Assembly: GCF_021559775.1 (NCBI RefSeq)
Contig: NZ_CP056047.1
Span: 62,001-126,000, forward strand
Source of the DNA: Gillisella vitis
GTDB taxonomy: Bacteria > Pseudomonadota > Alphaproteobacteria > Rhizobiales > Rhizobiaceae
Direction: 5' to 3'
Length of the DNA stretch: 64,000 nt
Shown here: piece by piece, positions 1-9,003 of the stretch
Position numbering within the stretch: position 1 is the first letter of the stretch
How the letters are laid out: every line of letters starts with the position of its first letter
The notes under the pieces: model-generated
The model's input: the letters and a program-made list of their open reading frames with translations, nothing else
Databases searched by the model: none
Told to the model about the DNA's origin: nothing
Made by a program: the position numbers and the translations under genes

Positions 1-603
1 GTTTCGATCTACCGCAACGATGAGGCTAATGACGATGATGACGGAACCAGCTTCCCCTATGACAATGGTGAACTAGGCTCGACAACATTGACCTTCGATA
101 GCGCAGGGGAGTTGGAAGACGGCAGCACGAGCACCCTGTCCTTCACCGATTCCGAGACAGGCCTTACGATTGATCTGGATTTTTCGGATATCACCCAGAC
201 GGCCACCTCCACCAGCATAGAGGGTAGCGCAAACGGCAGTGCTGCCAGCAGTTCGTCCGACTACACGATCGGCAGTGATGGCGTTATCAGCACCGTATCT
301 TCCGACGGAACCACAACAGATACCTACAAGATTGCGCTTGCCACCGTTGCCAGCCCTGACAACCTCGAGGAGGTTGGCGGCACTGCCTATAAGGTGGATG
401 CCGATTCCGGTACCGTCGTCGTCGGCTTTGCTGGCACAGGCAGCTTCGGCACCATCGAATCCAGCACGCTGGAAAGCTCAAACGTCGACCTTGCGTCTGA
501 ACTGTCGGACATGATCGCCGCTCAGCGCGCCTATAGCGCTAACTCCAAGGTGTTCCAGACGGCAGCCGACATGCTCGACACCGTCATCAACATGGTCCGG
601 TAA
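1..603 (+). CDS. flgE: Flagellar hook protein FlgE, C-terminal part (5' end outside window)
   Basis: The frame is open from base 1, so the gene begins before the window and about 200 residues are visible. The last 40 residues carry the flagellar rod/hook C-terminal signature (SNVDLASELSDMIAAQRAY, then FQTAADMLDTVINMVR). This forms the coiled-coil domain D0 that packs inside the hook. The preceding LYKxALAxxASPDNL-like stretch and the Ser/Thr/Asp-rich region match the variable outer part of alphaproteobacterial FlgE. In related genomes flgE is normally followed by flgK and flgL. Here it is followed by a strong terminator and an unrelated gene on the other strand, so it is either the last gene of its operon or an orphan paralogue. 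Family assignment is secure; exact hook-gene identity is less so. Confidence 0.85.
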   Translation, partial: VSIYRNDEANDDDDGTSFPYDNGELGSTTLTFDSAGELEDGSTSTLSFTDSETGLTIDLDFSDITQTATSTSIEGSANGSAASSSSDYTIGSDGVISTVSSDGTTTDTYKIALATVASPDNLEEVGGTAYKVDADSGTVVVGFAGTGSFGTIESSTLESSNVDLASELSDMIAAQRAYSANSKVFQTAADMLDTVINMVR

Positions 604-654
604 CGGATCGCAGATCTATCGGCTGTCATCTCTCTGAACGCATGGAAAGATTAT

Positions 655-709
655 GCAGCAGATATAAGGCGTTACAGCGTCGCGTGCCATATATGCCGCA
701 CGGCGCTGT
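655..709. repeat. Rhizobial intergenic mosaic repeat, copy A
   Basis: A TGCAGCAG start is followed by GTTACAGCG and, about 25 bases on, the inverted partner CGGCGCTGT, giving an imperfect hairpin. The same modules recur at 30195-30298 (TTACAGCG ... CGGCGCTG), and the ATTATGCAG module recurs at 40824-40867 and 54678-54692. This resembles the mosaic intergenic elements described in Rhizobium. No coding function is visible. Confidence 0.55.
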
Positions 710-791
710 CAGAGGAGCAAAGGAAAGGCCCATTCCTTTACCAGCGCGCCACGCTTGATCGCCGTCGCTCATTCCGATGGCGATTCCCGGA

Positions 792-837
792 AAACCTGCC
801 GTGTGCCCGCACGGCAGGTTTTTCCTTTTTTCCGTAT
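792..837 (+). terminator. Intrinsic terminator after the hook gene
   Basis: A perfect 12-bp inverted repeat (792-803 with 810-821) closes on a 6-base loop and is followed on the plus strand by TTTTTCCTTTTTTCC. It lies about 190 bases after the hook stop codon and just beyond the 3' end of the convergent LOG gene, so it may serve both. Confidence 0.85.
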
Positions 838-853
838 AGGTCTTCACATACGA

Positions 854-1732
854 TCACGCGGTTTCAGCCGTTTCGATTTCATACCGCCGGGCGATGATAT
901 CCCAGGCCTCGTCAGCGGTTTCGACAAAGCTCAACAGCTTGACATCGTCGGGTGCAATGGTTCCGAACTCCGCCAGGCTGTCGAAATCAATGATCCTGTG
1001 CCAGAATTCCCGACCGAACAGGATGAGCGGAATCGGTGCCATACGCTTGGTCTGGATCAGCGTCACCGCCTCGAACATCTCGTCCAGCGTGCCGAAACCG
1101 CCGGGAAAGACGACGATTGCCTTGGCCCGCATCAGGAAATGCATCTTGCGGATGGCAAAATAGTGGAAGTTGAAGGACAGGTCCGGCGTCACGAACGCAT
1201 TGGGCGCCTGTTCATGCGGCAGCACGATGTTCAACCCGATCGATGGCGCACCGACGTCGGCGGCGCCGCGATTTCCCGCTTCCATCACACCTGGCCCACC
1301 GCCGGTGACGATCACATATTCCTGATAGTCGAACCGTGCCGCGTATTGGCTGCATTGCCGGGCAAAGGCGCGGGCCTCGTCATAAAATACCGATGCGGCT
1401 TCGAGATTACGCCGCTGTATGTCGTTGCGCGCCGCCCAGGCGGATTGGCCGGGTGCCGGAATGCGTGCGCCGCCAAACATCACCACGGTGGATTTGATGC
1501 CCCGTTCGGAAAGCACCATTTCGGTTTTCAGCAATTCCAGTTGCAGACGCACCGGGCGCAATTCTTCCCGGCACAAAAAATCGTCATCGGCATAGGCGAG
1601 GCGATAGGACGGCGACAGGGTCTGCGGCGTCTGCGGAACGATCCTGGCATTTTGCCGATCCGTCTGGTTGTCCTTCAGCGGCGCCCAGCTGCCATCCGTC
1701 TTTCGCCGTTTTCCATTGCGCATCTTCGCCAT
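854..1732 (-). CDS. LOG family protein (TIGR00730-type Rossmann-fold nucleotide hydrolase)
   Basis: The 292-aa protein has the family's two diagnostic motifs, GGGPGVMEAGNRGA and PGGFGTLDE, in a Rossmann-type fold. LOG-family enzymes cleave nucleoside 5'-monophosphates to base and ribose 5-phosphate. Plant and plant-associated members release active cytokinins. The start at 1732 (MAKMRNGK) is chosen because AAAGG sits seven bases before it; the frame stays open to 1759. The protein is longer than the roughly 180-220-aa classical LOGs because of a basic N-terminal tail and a helical lead-in, as in the larger proteobacterial class. Substrate is not predictable from the sequence. A cytokinin role is possible for a plant-associated bacterium but is inference. 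Confidence 0.8.
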   Translation of the reverse strand: MAKMRNGKRRKTDGSWAPLKDNQTDRQNARIVPQTPQTLSPSYRLAYADDDFLCREELRPVRLQLELLKTEMVLSERGIKSTVVMFGGARIPAPGQSAWAARNDIQRRNLEAASVFYDEARAFARQCSQYAARFDYQEYVIVTGGGPGVMEAGNRGAADVGAPSIGLNIVLPHEQAPNAFVTPDLSFNFHYFAIRKMHFLMRAKAIVVFPGGFGTLDEMFEAVTLIQTKRMAPIPLILFGREFWHRIIDFDSLAEFGTIAPDDVKLLSFVETADEAWDIIARRYEIETAETA

Positions 1733-1998
1733 CTTCGAACCTTTCATCTCTTGCCGCACTGCTGCATGATCCCGTCAATCGAGTGGGATTTATGACGGCG
1801 GCGGCGCTTTCTGCCGACGGACGTCTCGCATCCATGTGGTGATCAAAGCTGCGGCACCGCCTTGGAAAACATGCGCGCGAAAGGACGCTGAATGGTTCCC
1901 AAGGGCAAGCCAATGCGTTAGAGGAAATCACCAGTTTATCAACGCAGGACCGATGGCATCGGGACTTGACGTTAGCCAATGAAGTTTAAGGAATCCTC

Positions 1999-2856
1999 AT
2001 GAGCGCCATGGACCTCTCCTCTTTACAGACCGTCATCGAGACTGCCTTTGACAATCGCGACACCATTACCCTCTCGACCAAGGGCGAAGTGCGCGATGCT
2101 GTCGAGCAATCGCTTGCCCTGCTCGACCAGGGCAAGGTGCGGGTTGCCACCCGTGGAGAGGATGGCCAATGGACCGTGCATCAATGGCTGAAAAAGGCTG
2201 TGCTGCTCTCCTTCCGTCTCAATGACATGGAGGTCGTCAAGGGCGGGCCGGGGGCTTCGACCTGGTGGGACAAGGTGCCGTCCAAATTCGAAGGATGGGG
2301 TGAAAACCAGTTCCGCGCCGCCGGTTTCCGCGCCGTGCCCAATGCGGTGGTGCGTCACTCGGCCTTCATTGCCCCCAACGCTATCCTGATGCCGTCCTTC
2401 GTCAATCTTGGCGCTTATGTCGGCGAGGGCACCATGGTCGATACCTGGGCGACGGTAGGCTCCTGCGCCCAGATCGGTCGCCATGTGCATCTGTCGGGTG
2501 GTGTCGGCATTGGCGGCGTGCTGGAGCCGATGCAGGCCGGGCCGACCATTATCGAGGACAATTGCTTCATCGGCGCGCGCTCCGAAGTCGTGGAAGGCTG
2601 CATCATTCGTGAAGGCGCCGTGCTCGGCATGGGCGTCTATATCGGCAAGTCCACCAAGATCATCGACCGCGCCACCGGCGAGGTAATGTATGGTGAAGTG
2701 CCGCCGTATTCCGTGGTTGTCGCAGGCTCCATGCCATCGCCCAACACCATGCCGAACGGCTTGCCGGCGCCCAGCCTCTATTGCGCCGTGATCGTCAAGC
2801 GCGTCGATGCCCAGACCCGCTCCAAGACCGGTATCAACGAGCTGCTACGCGACTGA
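1999..2856 (+). CDS. dapD: 2,3,4,5-tetrahydropyridine-2,6-dicarboxylate N-succinyltransferase
   Basis: DapD transfers succinyl from succinyl-CoA to tetrahydrodipicolinate in the succinylase branch of lysine and meso-diaminopimelate synthesis in the cytoplasm. The 285-aa length is typical of the family. An N-terminal helical domain is followed from about residue 115 by hexapeptide repeats of a left-handed beta helix, including [23 protein letters not shown] and [11 protein letters not shown] Shine-Dalgarno-like AAGGAAT precedes ATG 1999; a second ATG three codons on is possible. dapE lies 104 bases downstream on the same strand, so the two successive pathway steps are probably co-transcribed. 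Confidence 0.95.
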   Translation: MSAMDLSSLQTVIETAFDNRDTITLSTKGEVRDAVEQSLALLDQGKVRVATRGEDGQWTVHQWLKKAVLLSFRLNDMEVVKGGPGASTWWDKVPSKFEGWGENQFRAAGFRAVPNAVVRHSAFIAPNAILMPSFVNLGAYVGEGTMVDTWATVGSCAQIGRHVHLSGGVGIGGVLEPMQAGPTIIEDNCFIGARSEVVEGCIIREGAVLGMGVYIGKSTKIIDRATGEVMYGEVPPYSVVVAGSMPSPNTMPNGLPAPSLYCAVIVKRVDAQTRSKTGINELLRD

Positions 2857-2960
2857 TCTGCGGCTTTTCTGGGCAGGAACACGGCGTCCTTGGCTGGCTC
2901 CTGCCCCTTTCAGCCTTGATGGCGTCCATCCTTTTCCCTTGTCTCGTTCTCAAGATCGAT

Positions 2961-4175
2961 ATGTCAAAGCATCCAGCCAATTCATCTGCCACCGATCCCG
3001 TCGACAATCTTCAGACCCTGATCCGCTGCCCCTCCGTGACGCCTGCCGAGGGCGGGGCGCTGTCGGCGCTGGCCGCCATGCTGGAACCGTTGGGCTTTAC
3101 CGTGGAACGGATGGTGGCGCGCGAAGAGGGCACGCCGGATGTCGAGAACCTCTATGCCCGGCTGGGCACGGAGGGGCCGCATCTGATGTTTGCCGGGCAT
3201 ACAGATGTGGTGCCTGTAGGCAATGAGGCGGACTGGACCTATCCGCCGTTTTCCGCCGAGATCGCTGGAGGCGAACTTTACGGACGTGGCGCGGTCGATA
3301 TGAAGGGCGGCATCGCCTGCTTTGTCGCCGCCATTGCCCGCCATATCGAAAGCCAAGGCGCGCCGAAGGGGTCTATTTCCTTCCTGATAACCGGTGATGA
3401 GGAAGGCCCCTCGATCAACGGCACCACCAAACTGCTAGAATGGGCCGCCGCCAAAGGCGAGCGCTGGGATGCCTGCCTGGTGGGCGAACCGACCAATCCC
3501 GACCAGCTTGGCGACATGATCAAGATCGGGCGGCGCGGCTCGCTGTCAGGCGAGATCATCGTAAAGGGCGTCCAGGGCCATGCCGCCTATCCGCATCTGG
3601 CCGACAATCCGGTGCGGGGTATGATCAAGCTTGCGGAAGCGCTGATGCATCCGGCCTTCGATGCGGGAACGGAAAATTTTCAGCCTTCCAATCTGGAAGT
3701 CACGACGATTGATGTCGGTAACGCCGCCACCAATGTCATTCCGGCCCGTGCCAGCGCCAAATTCAATATCCGCTTTAACGATACCTGGACCGCCGAGACG
3801 CTGCGGACCGAAATCATTGCCCGGCTTGATACGGCCAGCGCCGATCCGCTGCTGCGACCAGGCCGCCCGCCGATTGCCTATGAGCTGGTCTGGGCCGACC
3901 GGCCAAGCCAGGTGTTCCTGACCCGCAACAACGCGCTGATCTCCTCCTTGAGTGCTGCCATCGAAAAAATGACCGGTAAAACGCCAGCCCTATCGACAAC
4001 AGGTGGCACGTCCGACGCCCGCTTCATCAAGGATTACTGCCCTGTGGTGGAATTCGGCCTGGTCGGCCAGACCATGCATATGGTTGATGAGCGGGTCGCC
4101 GTGCCTGACCTGGAAGCGCTGACCGGCATTTACGGTGAATTCATCAGTAGTTGGTTTGCCCATGCCGGGGTTTAA
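2961..4175 (+). CDS. dapE: Succinyl-diaminopimelate desuccinylase
   Basis: DapE is a dinuclear zinc M20 peptidase-family enzyme that hydrolyses N-succinyl-LL-diaminopimelate to LL-DAP and succinate. The 404-aa protein shows the metal-binding motifs [11 protein letters not shown], then [11 protein letters not shown] (bridging Asp) and ITGDEEG (catalytic Glu), followed by GEPT and the C-terminal [10 protein letters not shown] and [12 protein letters not shown] segments. The frame is open to 2781, inside dapD, but the family begins near MSKHPANSS, so 2961 is chosen. Its stop overlaps the start of the next gene by 14 bases, suggesting coupling. Confidence 0.95.
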   Translation: MSKHPANSSATDPVDNLQTLIRCPSVTPAEGGALSALAAMLEPLGFTVERMVAREEGTPDVENLYARLGTEGPHLMFAGHTDVVPVGNEADWTYPPFSAEIAGGELYGRGAVDMKGGIACFVAAIARHIESQGAPKGSISFLITGDEEGPSINGTTKLLEWAAAKGERWDACLVGEPTNPDQLGDMIKIGRRGSLSGEIIVKGVQGHAAYPHLADNPVRGMIKLAEALMHPAFDAGTENFQPSNLEVTTIDVGNAATNVIPARASAKFNIRFNDTWTAETLRTEIIARLDTASADPLLRPGRPPIAYELVWADRPSQVFLTRNNALISSLSAAIEKMTGKTPALSTTGGTSDARFIKDYCPVVEFGLVGQTMHMVDERVAVPDLEALTGIYGEFISSWFAHAGV

Positions 4176-4758
4176 AGAGGTCGAAATCTACCTGACCGGG
4201 ATCTGGCTGTTGCTAAAGGGCGACCGCCAGGGGTTCAGCTATCTCGACCTGTCAGACCGGGGCGTCAGCCGCTCCTTCTGGTCCATCGCCTGGTCTTTGC
4301 CGGCCATGATATTTTCATGGGTGTTCTGGTATCAGGCATTGCTGGAGGATATTCCGGTCTATCAGCAAATGCGGACCTTGTTTTTCCTGCGCATGACAAT
4401 GATCGATCTGGCCAGCTGGATGCTGCCGCTGATTTTGGTTGGTTTCGTCTGCCGTTTCTTCTCGATTGACGACCGCTTCAACGCCCTGGTGGTGACATCC
4501 AACTGGCTGGCGCTGCCGATTGCCTATGCCAATGCACTGCTGATCGCCATATCCGTCCTGATGCCCGGGTTAGGGCAGGTGGTGATCTTGCTCTGGCTAT
4601 TGCTCCTGCTTGGCCTGGTTGGTGGCGTGTTCCGGCTGACATCGGCGGTCCTGGATGGCCAGACCCTGCTGGTTTCGACCATCACCGTGGTCATGCTGGT
4701 GCCGACAACGCTACTGTCGGAATTCCTGGAACGCTATCTGGACGTCGCGCCACTATAG
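4162..4758 (+). CDS. Unrecognised multi-pass inner-membrane protein downstream of dapE
   Basis: This 198-aa protein has about four hydrophobic segments (roughly residues 40-60, 75-100, 115-140 and 145-190). It starts with an amphipathic stretch ([21 protein letters not shown]) resembling the lead-in of Yip1/DUF1282-like small membrane proteins, but I cannot assign a family. ATG 4162 lies inside the end of dapE, 14 bases before its stop, so expression is probably coupled to the lysine genes. No catalytic motif is visible. Confidence 0.7.
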   Translation: MPGFKEVEIYLTGIWLLLKGDRQGFSYLDLSDRGVSRSFWSIAWSLPAMIFSWVFWYQALLEDIPVYQQMRTLFFLRMTMIDLASWMLPLILVGFVCRFFSIDDRFNALVVTSNWLALPIAYANALLIAISVLMPGLGQVVILLWLLLLLGLVGGVFRLTSAVLDGQTLLVSTITVVMLVPTTLLSEFLERYLDVAPL

Positions 4759-4798
4759 ACATCAGTTCTGACCGCCACGGCACTTGCTTGCGCTTCTT

Positions 4799-4816
4799 AG
4801 CGATCACCTGATCGCT
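4799..4816. promoter_or_regulatory. Perfect 8-bp inverted repeat before the DsbA-like gene
   Basis: AGCGATCA and TGATCGCT are separated by CC. The palindrome lies 40 bases after the membrane-protein stop and 76 bases before the DsbA-like start. There is no T-run directly behind it, so an operator is at least as likely as a terminator. Confidence 0.35.
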
Positions 4817-4891
4817 CTGCGCCGGACACGAAAATTTTTATTCCGACCTGCAAGACCCATGATAGTTTGCACTCACAATGGGGATTCCATC

Positions 4892-5488
4892 ATGATCAAA
4901 CGCCGGACACTGGTTGCCGCTGCCGCTTGCCTTGCTACGCCCGGTTTGCTGAGGGCCAAGGAGCTCGGTCCGCAGGAGATTTTCTTCGATAAGGATATTC
5001 CCGTGCTGGGCAATCCAAAGGGTGATGTCACCATTGCCGAATTCTTCGATTATCAATGCGGCTACTGCAAAACCTATCACCCTATTGTCAGCAAAGTGGT
5101 GAAGGACGACGGTCATGTGCGGCTGGTGATGAAGGATTGGCCGGTTTTTGGGCCGGCCTCGGTCGTCGCGGCCCAAGCTGTTCTTTCCATTCCCGACCTT
5201 GGCCAGTATAAAGCGGCACAAGATGCCCTGCTGGATATGAAGGGCGGATTGACGCCCGATAGCGTTTCCCAGGCGCTTGAAAGCGTTGGTGTCAACATGA
5301 CCGCCGTCAAGGCTGCCGCCAACAAAAACAGCGACAAGATTTCTCGCCTGCTCGATCGCAATTGGCTCCAGGCGCAAGCGCTGAATTTTCGCGGCACGCC
5401 ATCCTTCGTGATCGGCACGACGCTCTATCCCGGCGCGCTGGATGAAAAAGCCCTGAAGGAAGCGATTGCCAAGGCGAGGGCCGCGTAA
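4892..5488 (+). CDS. Secreted DsbA-family thiol-disulfide oxidoreductase
   Basis: A 198-aa thioredoxin-fold protein. The N-terminus (MIKRRTLVAAAACLATPGLLRA) is an export signal with a twin-arginine-like KRR. The active site is FFDYQCGYCKTYHP, a CxxC typical of the DsbA/BdbD-like periplasmic oxidoreductases, followed by a helical insertion and the cis-Pro loop (FRGTPSFVIG). Such proteins oxidise or isomerise disulfides of exported proteins. The start at 4892 is preferred over upstream ATGs because the signal peptide begins there. The glycerate-kinase gene begins only a few bases after its stop, so both are probably on one transcript. The exact partner is unknown. Confidence 0.85.
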   Translation: MIKRRTLVAAAACLATPGLLRAKELGPQEIFFDKDIPVLGNPKGDVTIAEFFDYQCGYCKTYHPIVSKVVKDDGHVRLVMKDWPVFGPASVVAAQAVLSIPDLGQYKAAQDALLDMKGGLTPDSVSQALESVGVNMTAVKAAANKNSDKISRLLDRNWLQAQALNFRGTPSFVIGTTLYPGALDEKALKEAIAKARAA

Positions 5489-5490
5489 GT

Positions 5491-6777
5491 TTGGCTATGG
5501 CTCCTCTGACGCTTGATCCCCGTTCCTTTCTGACCTCCCTGTTTGCTGCTGCCGTTGCGGCGGCCGATCCACTGAATGGAATCCGAACCCATTTGCCTGC
5601 CAGACCAAAGGGCCGCACGGTGGTTGTGGGTTCTGGCAAAGGGGCCGCCCAGATGGCAGCGGCCCTGGAGGCGCTGTGGGATGGCCCGCTGGAAGGTGTT
5701 GTCGTTACTCGATACGGCTATGGCTGTCCGCTTGCCCGGCTGGAATTGCTCGAAGCGGCGCATCCGGTGCCCGATGCCAATGGTCTCGCCGCGGCTGAAC
5801 GGCTGAAACACCTCGTTGCCCCGCTTGGTCCCGATGATCTGGTGATTGCCTTGATCTGCGGCGGCGGCTCGGCGCTGCTGCCCGCACCGCCCGCCGGGAT
5901 GACGCTGGAGGACGAGATCGACCTCAACAGGCAATTGCTGGCCTGCGGTGCGCCGATCAGCGCGATGAACGTGGTGCGCAAACACCTGTCGACGATCAAG
6001 GGTGGGAGGTTGGTGGCCTTGACCAGAGCGCCAGTCGTCAGCCTGATCGTTTCCGATATTCCCGGCGACAACCCGGCGCATGTGGCCTCTGGCCCGACGG
6101 TCCCGGATGCCTCAACCCGTCATCAGGCGCTGGAGATTGTTCGCGCCTATGGTTTGCGCCTGCCGCAGACGGCATTGGATCACCTGAATTCCTCAGCCGC
6201 CGATGCGCCCCGGCCAGACGATCCAGCCTTTGCGCGCAACCGGCATCATGTCATCGCGTCAGCCAGCGTCTCCCTTGAGGCAGCAGCGCTTGCCGCAGAA
6301 GCGGCTGGCGTGCGCGCTGCGATCCTGTCCGACAGTATCGAGGGGGAGGCGCGCGATGTGGCTGGCGTTCATGCGGCGCTGGCCCGTGAAATCGCGGCTA
6401 AGGATCGGCCATTTCCCAAGCCAGTCGTCTTGCTGTCCGGCGGCGAAACCACGGTCACCATCAAAAACCAAGGGACGCAGGCCGCAGGACGCGGTGGGCG
6501 CAACGGCGCTTTCGCGCTCGCTATGGCGCTGGGCATTGCTGGTCACGATATCGAGGTGCTTGCCGCCGACACCGATGGTATCGACGGAACGGAAAACAAT
6601 GCCGGTGCCTTTGTCGATGGCACCAGCATTGTCCGATTGAAACAACAGGGGCTGGATGGCGCGGCCCTGCTGGATGCCCATGACAGCTACAGCGCCTTTG
6701 AAGCGCTGGGCGACCTGTTCGAAACCGGCCCGACTGGCACCAATGTCAATGATTTCAGGGCAATCCTGATCCGTTGA
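5491..6777 (+). CDS. ttuD: Glycerate 2-kinase / hydroxypyruvate reductase-type protein (MOFRL family)
   Basis: The protein has the two domains of the GckA/TtuD family: an N-terminal DUF4147 Rossmann domain (VVVGSGKGAAQMA near residue 47; ALICGGGSALL near 125) and a C-terminal MOFRL domain (LSGGETTVTI, GGRNGAFALAMAL, AADTDGIDGTENNAGAF). Members are annotated as hydroxypyruvate reductases from the tartrate operon, but characterised ones phosphorylate D-glycerate to 2-phosphoglycerate, linking glyoxylate or serine carbon to glycolysis. TTG 5491 has the better spacing to GCGAGGG; ATG 5497 is the alternative. It follows the DsbA-like gene directly, with no obvious functional link. The gene symbol is by family only. 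Confidence 0.82.
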   Translation: MAMAPLTLDPRSFLTSLFAAAVAAADPLNGIRTHLPARPKGRTVVVGSGKGAAQMAAALEALWDGPLEGVVVTRYGYGCPLARLELLEAAHPVPDANGLAAAERLKHLVAPLGPDDLVIALICGGGSALLPAPPAGMTLEDEIDLNRQLLACGAPISAMNVVRKHLSTIKGGRLVALTRAPVVSLIVSDIPGDNPAHVASGPTVPDASTRHQALEIVRAYGLRLPQTALDHLNSSAADAPRPDDPAFARNRHHVIASASVSLEAAALAAEAAGVRAAILSDSIEGEARDVAGVHAALAREIAAKDRPFPKPVVLLSGGETTVTIKNQGTQAAGRGGRNGAFALAMALGIAGHDIEVLAADTDGIDGTENNAGAFVDGTSIVRLKQQGLDGAALLDAHDSYSAFEALGDLFETGPTGTNVNDFRAILIR

Positions 6778-6788
6778 GCGCTCGCAGA

Positions 6789-7778
6789 TTATGCGGGCGT
6801 CACTTCATCGGCCTCGTATTTATACGTGGTCGAGCAGAATTCGCAGGTCACGGAAATCTCGCCTTCTTCTTCGCTGGCGGCGATTTCCTCGGCGGTAAAG
6901 CCCTTCAGTACACCCTTGATCTTGTCACGGGAACAGCTGCACCGATCATGGACGGCCTGCGGTTCATAAACGCGGACGCCGCGCTCGTGGAAAAGCCGGA
7001 ACAGTAGCCGTTCGGTGCCGATCTGCGGATCGGTCAACTCGTCCCCATCGATGGTTTCCACCAGCATCCGGGCTTCCGCCCAATTGTCATCATCGGGACC
7101 GTCATACGCATTGTCGTCACCATCACCGCCCGGCAGGTCGCCCTGATGCATGCGTTCAGGGGCCTCCGGCAGAAATTGCGCGATCAACCCGCCAGCGCGC
7201 CAGCTGTGGCGCGGCTTGCCGGAACTGTCTCGATCAAACAGCTCGGCCACGGCCAGCCGCACCCGCGTCGGGATTTGCTCCGACTGGCGAAAATAAAAAC
7301 CGGCAATGTCTTCCAGCGAGGAGCCATCCAGCGGCACGATGCCCTGATAGGGCTGCATGTAATTGCCCTGATCGATGGTGAAGGCCAGGATTCCCGCGCC
7401 GAGCAGGTCCGTTGGTGTCGATTTGCCGTCGGCCAATGCCTGCGCCAACCGCTCTTCGTCAAAGCGGGCATAGGCACGGACATTTTCCGGCGTGGCAAAA
7501 TCGCAAACCAGCAAATCCACCGGGCCATCGCTTTTGGTCTGGACGATAAACTTGCCCTCGAATTTCAGCGAGGTGCCGATCAGCACGGTCAGTGCAATCG
7601 CTTCGGCCAGCAGGCGGGCAACAGCCGGGGGATAGTCATGCCGATCCAGGATCGTGTTGAGCAAAGGCCCGAGCTGGACCGCACGGCCCCGCACATCCAG
7701 ACCATCGACCTGGAAGGGTACGACTCGGTCGTCACCGGCAAAGCCGAACTCGCCCAACGCGCTCAATTTGTCTGTCAT
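6789..7778 (-). CDS. hslO: Redox-regulated chaperone Hsp33
   Basis: Hsp33 is a cytoplasmic holdase activated by oxidative unfolding. The 329-aa protein ends with the zinc switch: CSCSRDK (CxC) and, about 30 residues on, CEFC (CxxC), the four redox cysteines. The N-terminal region (GPLLNTILDRHDYP, LLAEAIALTVLIG) is family-typical. The frame is open to 7853, but MTDKLSALGEFGF at 7778 is the conserved start. An acidic GGDGDDNAYDGPDDDNW insertion lies before the redox domain. The gene is convergent with the glycerate-kinase gene, with an 11-base gap. Confidence 0.93.
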   Translation of the reverse strand: MTDKLSALGEFGFAGDDRVVPFQVDGLDVRGRAVQLGPLLNTILDRHDYPPAVARLLAEAIALTVLIGTSLKFEGKFIVQTKSDGPVDLLVCDFATPENVRAYARFDEERLAQALADGKSTPTDLLGAGILAFTIDQGNYMQPYQGIVPLDGSSLEDIAGFYFRQSEQIPTRVRLAVAELFDRDSSGKPRHSWRAGGLIAQFLPEAPERMHQGDLPGGDGDDNAYDGPDDDNWAEARMLVETIDGDELTDPQIGTERLLFRLFHERGVRVYEPQAVHDRCSCSRDKIKGVLKGFTAEEIAASEEEGEISVTCEFCSTTYKYEADEVTPA

Positions 7779-8070
7779 GGCACAACTCCTGGCACGAATG
7801 CATCCCTGGATGAATGCAGGGCAACGCCATGCATCTACCGCACGGCGCTGCAATCTAAAATGACTGCATGACGATTATTTGGTCAAGGTGGGTTCACAGC
7901 GACCTGTCCGAACCGAGGAAAAGCCCATGCCTCGAAACAAGACGGACAAATGGTATCTTACCGCCTCAAGATCAAGCGGTAAAATTGCGCATCAGCCATG
8001 CTCTCGCAATCTCGCGGGGCAGCGAAGTCTGCAACCCCACTCTGCAAAGGCTTTCAGCAGCCTGAAACCA
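7779..8070. other. Intergenic region between hslO and argF
   Basis: About 290 bases with no convincing gene; open frames here lack ribosome sites and family features. It presumably holds the hslO promoter and the end of the argDF transcript. A CCGCACGGCGCTG stretch near 7839-7851 matches the half-module of the mosaic repeat at 655-709. Confidence 0.5.
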
Positions 8071-8988
8071 TCATACTGCGCCAAGGCACCAGGCGAGAAT
8101 GGACTTCTGGGCATGTAGCCGGTTTTCCGCCTCGTCGAACACAACTGATTGCGGCCCGTCGATCACTTCATCGGTCACTTCCTCACCGCGATGAGCGGGC
8201 AAGCAGTGCATGAACAATGCATCGGGCTTTGCCTGTTTCATCAGGGCGGGGTTGACCTGGAAAGGCTGGAATACGTTATGGCCGCGTGCCTTATGCTCCA
8301 GGTTCATCGATACCCAGGTATCGGTGATTACGGCATCGGCACCGGACACGGCGCGGTCGGCATCATGGCACAGCATGATCTCGCCGCCATTGTTGCGCGC
8401 CCAGTTGAGGATCTGGTCTTCCGGCTCAGAGCCCATTGGCACAGCCATGTTCATCCGGTAGCCGAAGCGGGCCGCCCCTTCGACCAGCGAATGCAGCACA
8501 TTGTTGCCGTCGCCCGTCCAGGCCAGCGTCTTGCCCCGGATCGGGCCGCGATGTTCCTCGATGGTCATGATGTCAGCCATGATCTGGCAGGGATGGGTCA
8601 GGTCGGTCAACGCATTGATCACCGGAACGGTGGCGTGTTCGGCCAATTCCAGCAGGCGGTTGTGATCAGTGGTGCGGATCATGATCGCATCGACATAGCG
8701 CGACAGGACCTTGGCGGTATCGCCAATCGTCTCGGCGCGGCCAAGCTGCATTTCCGTGCCGGACAAAAACAGCGTCTCGCCGCCCAGTTGACGCATGCCG
8801 ACATCGAAGGAAACACGGGTGCGGGTCGATGGCTTTTCGAAAATCATCGCCAGCATCTTGCCGGCCAGCGGCTTGTCCGCTGTTCCGGCCCGGGTCTTGG
8901 TCTTGCGCTGATGGGCGTCGGACAGAATAGAGTGAAGGTCCTCGGACGTCATGGCCGAGAGATCGAGGAAGTGTTTCGGGGATGCCAT
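8071..8988 (-). CDS. argF: Ornithine carbamoyltransferase (anabolic)
   Basis: ArgF condenses ornithine and carbamoyl phosphate to citrulline in arginine synthesis. The 305-aa sequence has the carbamoyl-phosphate site STRTR ([20 protein letters not shown]), HPCQ ([13 protein letters not shown]), the ornithine-loop region DTWVSMN and the [11 protein letters not shown] motif with its catalytic Cys. The length fits a short anabolic OTCase. It starts 15 bases after the argD stop on the same strand, so argD-argF form an operon. Confidence 0.96.
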   Translation of the reverse strand: MASPKHFLDLSAMTSEDLHSILSDAHQRKTKTRAGTADKPLAGKMLAMIFEKPSTRTRVSFDVGMRQLGGETLFLSGTEMQLGRAETIGDTAKVLSRYVDAIMIRTTDHNRLLELAEHATVPVINALTDLTHPCQIMADIMTIEEHRGPIRGKTLAWTGDGNNVLHSLVEGAARFGYRMNMAVPMGSEPEDQILNWARNNGGEIMLCHDADRAVSGADAVITDTWVSMNLEHKARGHNVFQPFQVNPALMKQAKPDALFMHCLPAHRGEEVTDEVIDGPQSVVFDEAENRLHAQKSILAWCLGAV

Positions 8989-9003
8989 GGTGTTACCTGT
9001 CGT

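Noticed and set aside
755..1795. 346-residue plus-strand frame
   Set aside because: Antisense to the LOG-family gene, whose motifs are unambiguous.
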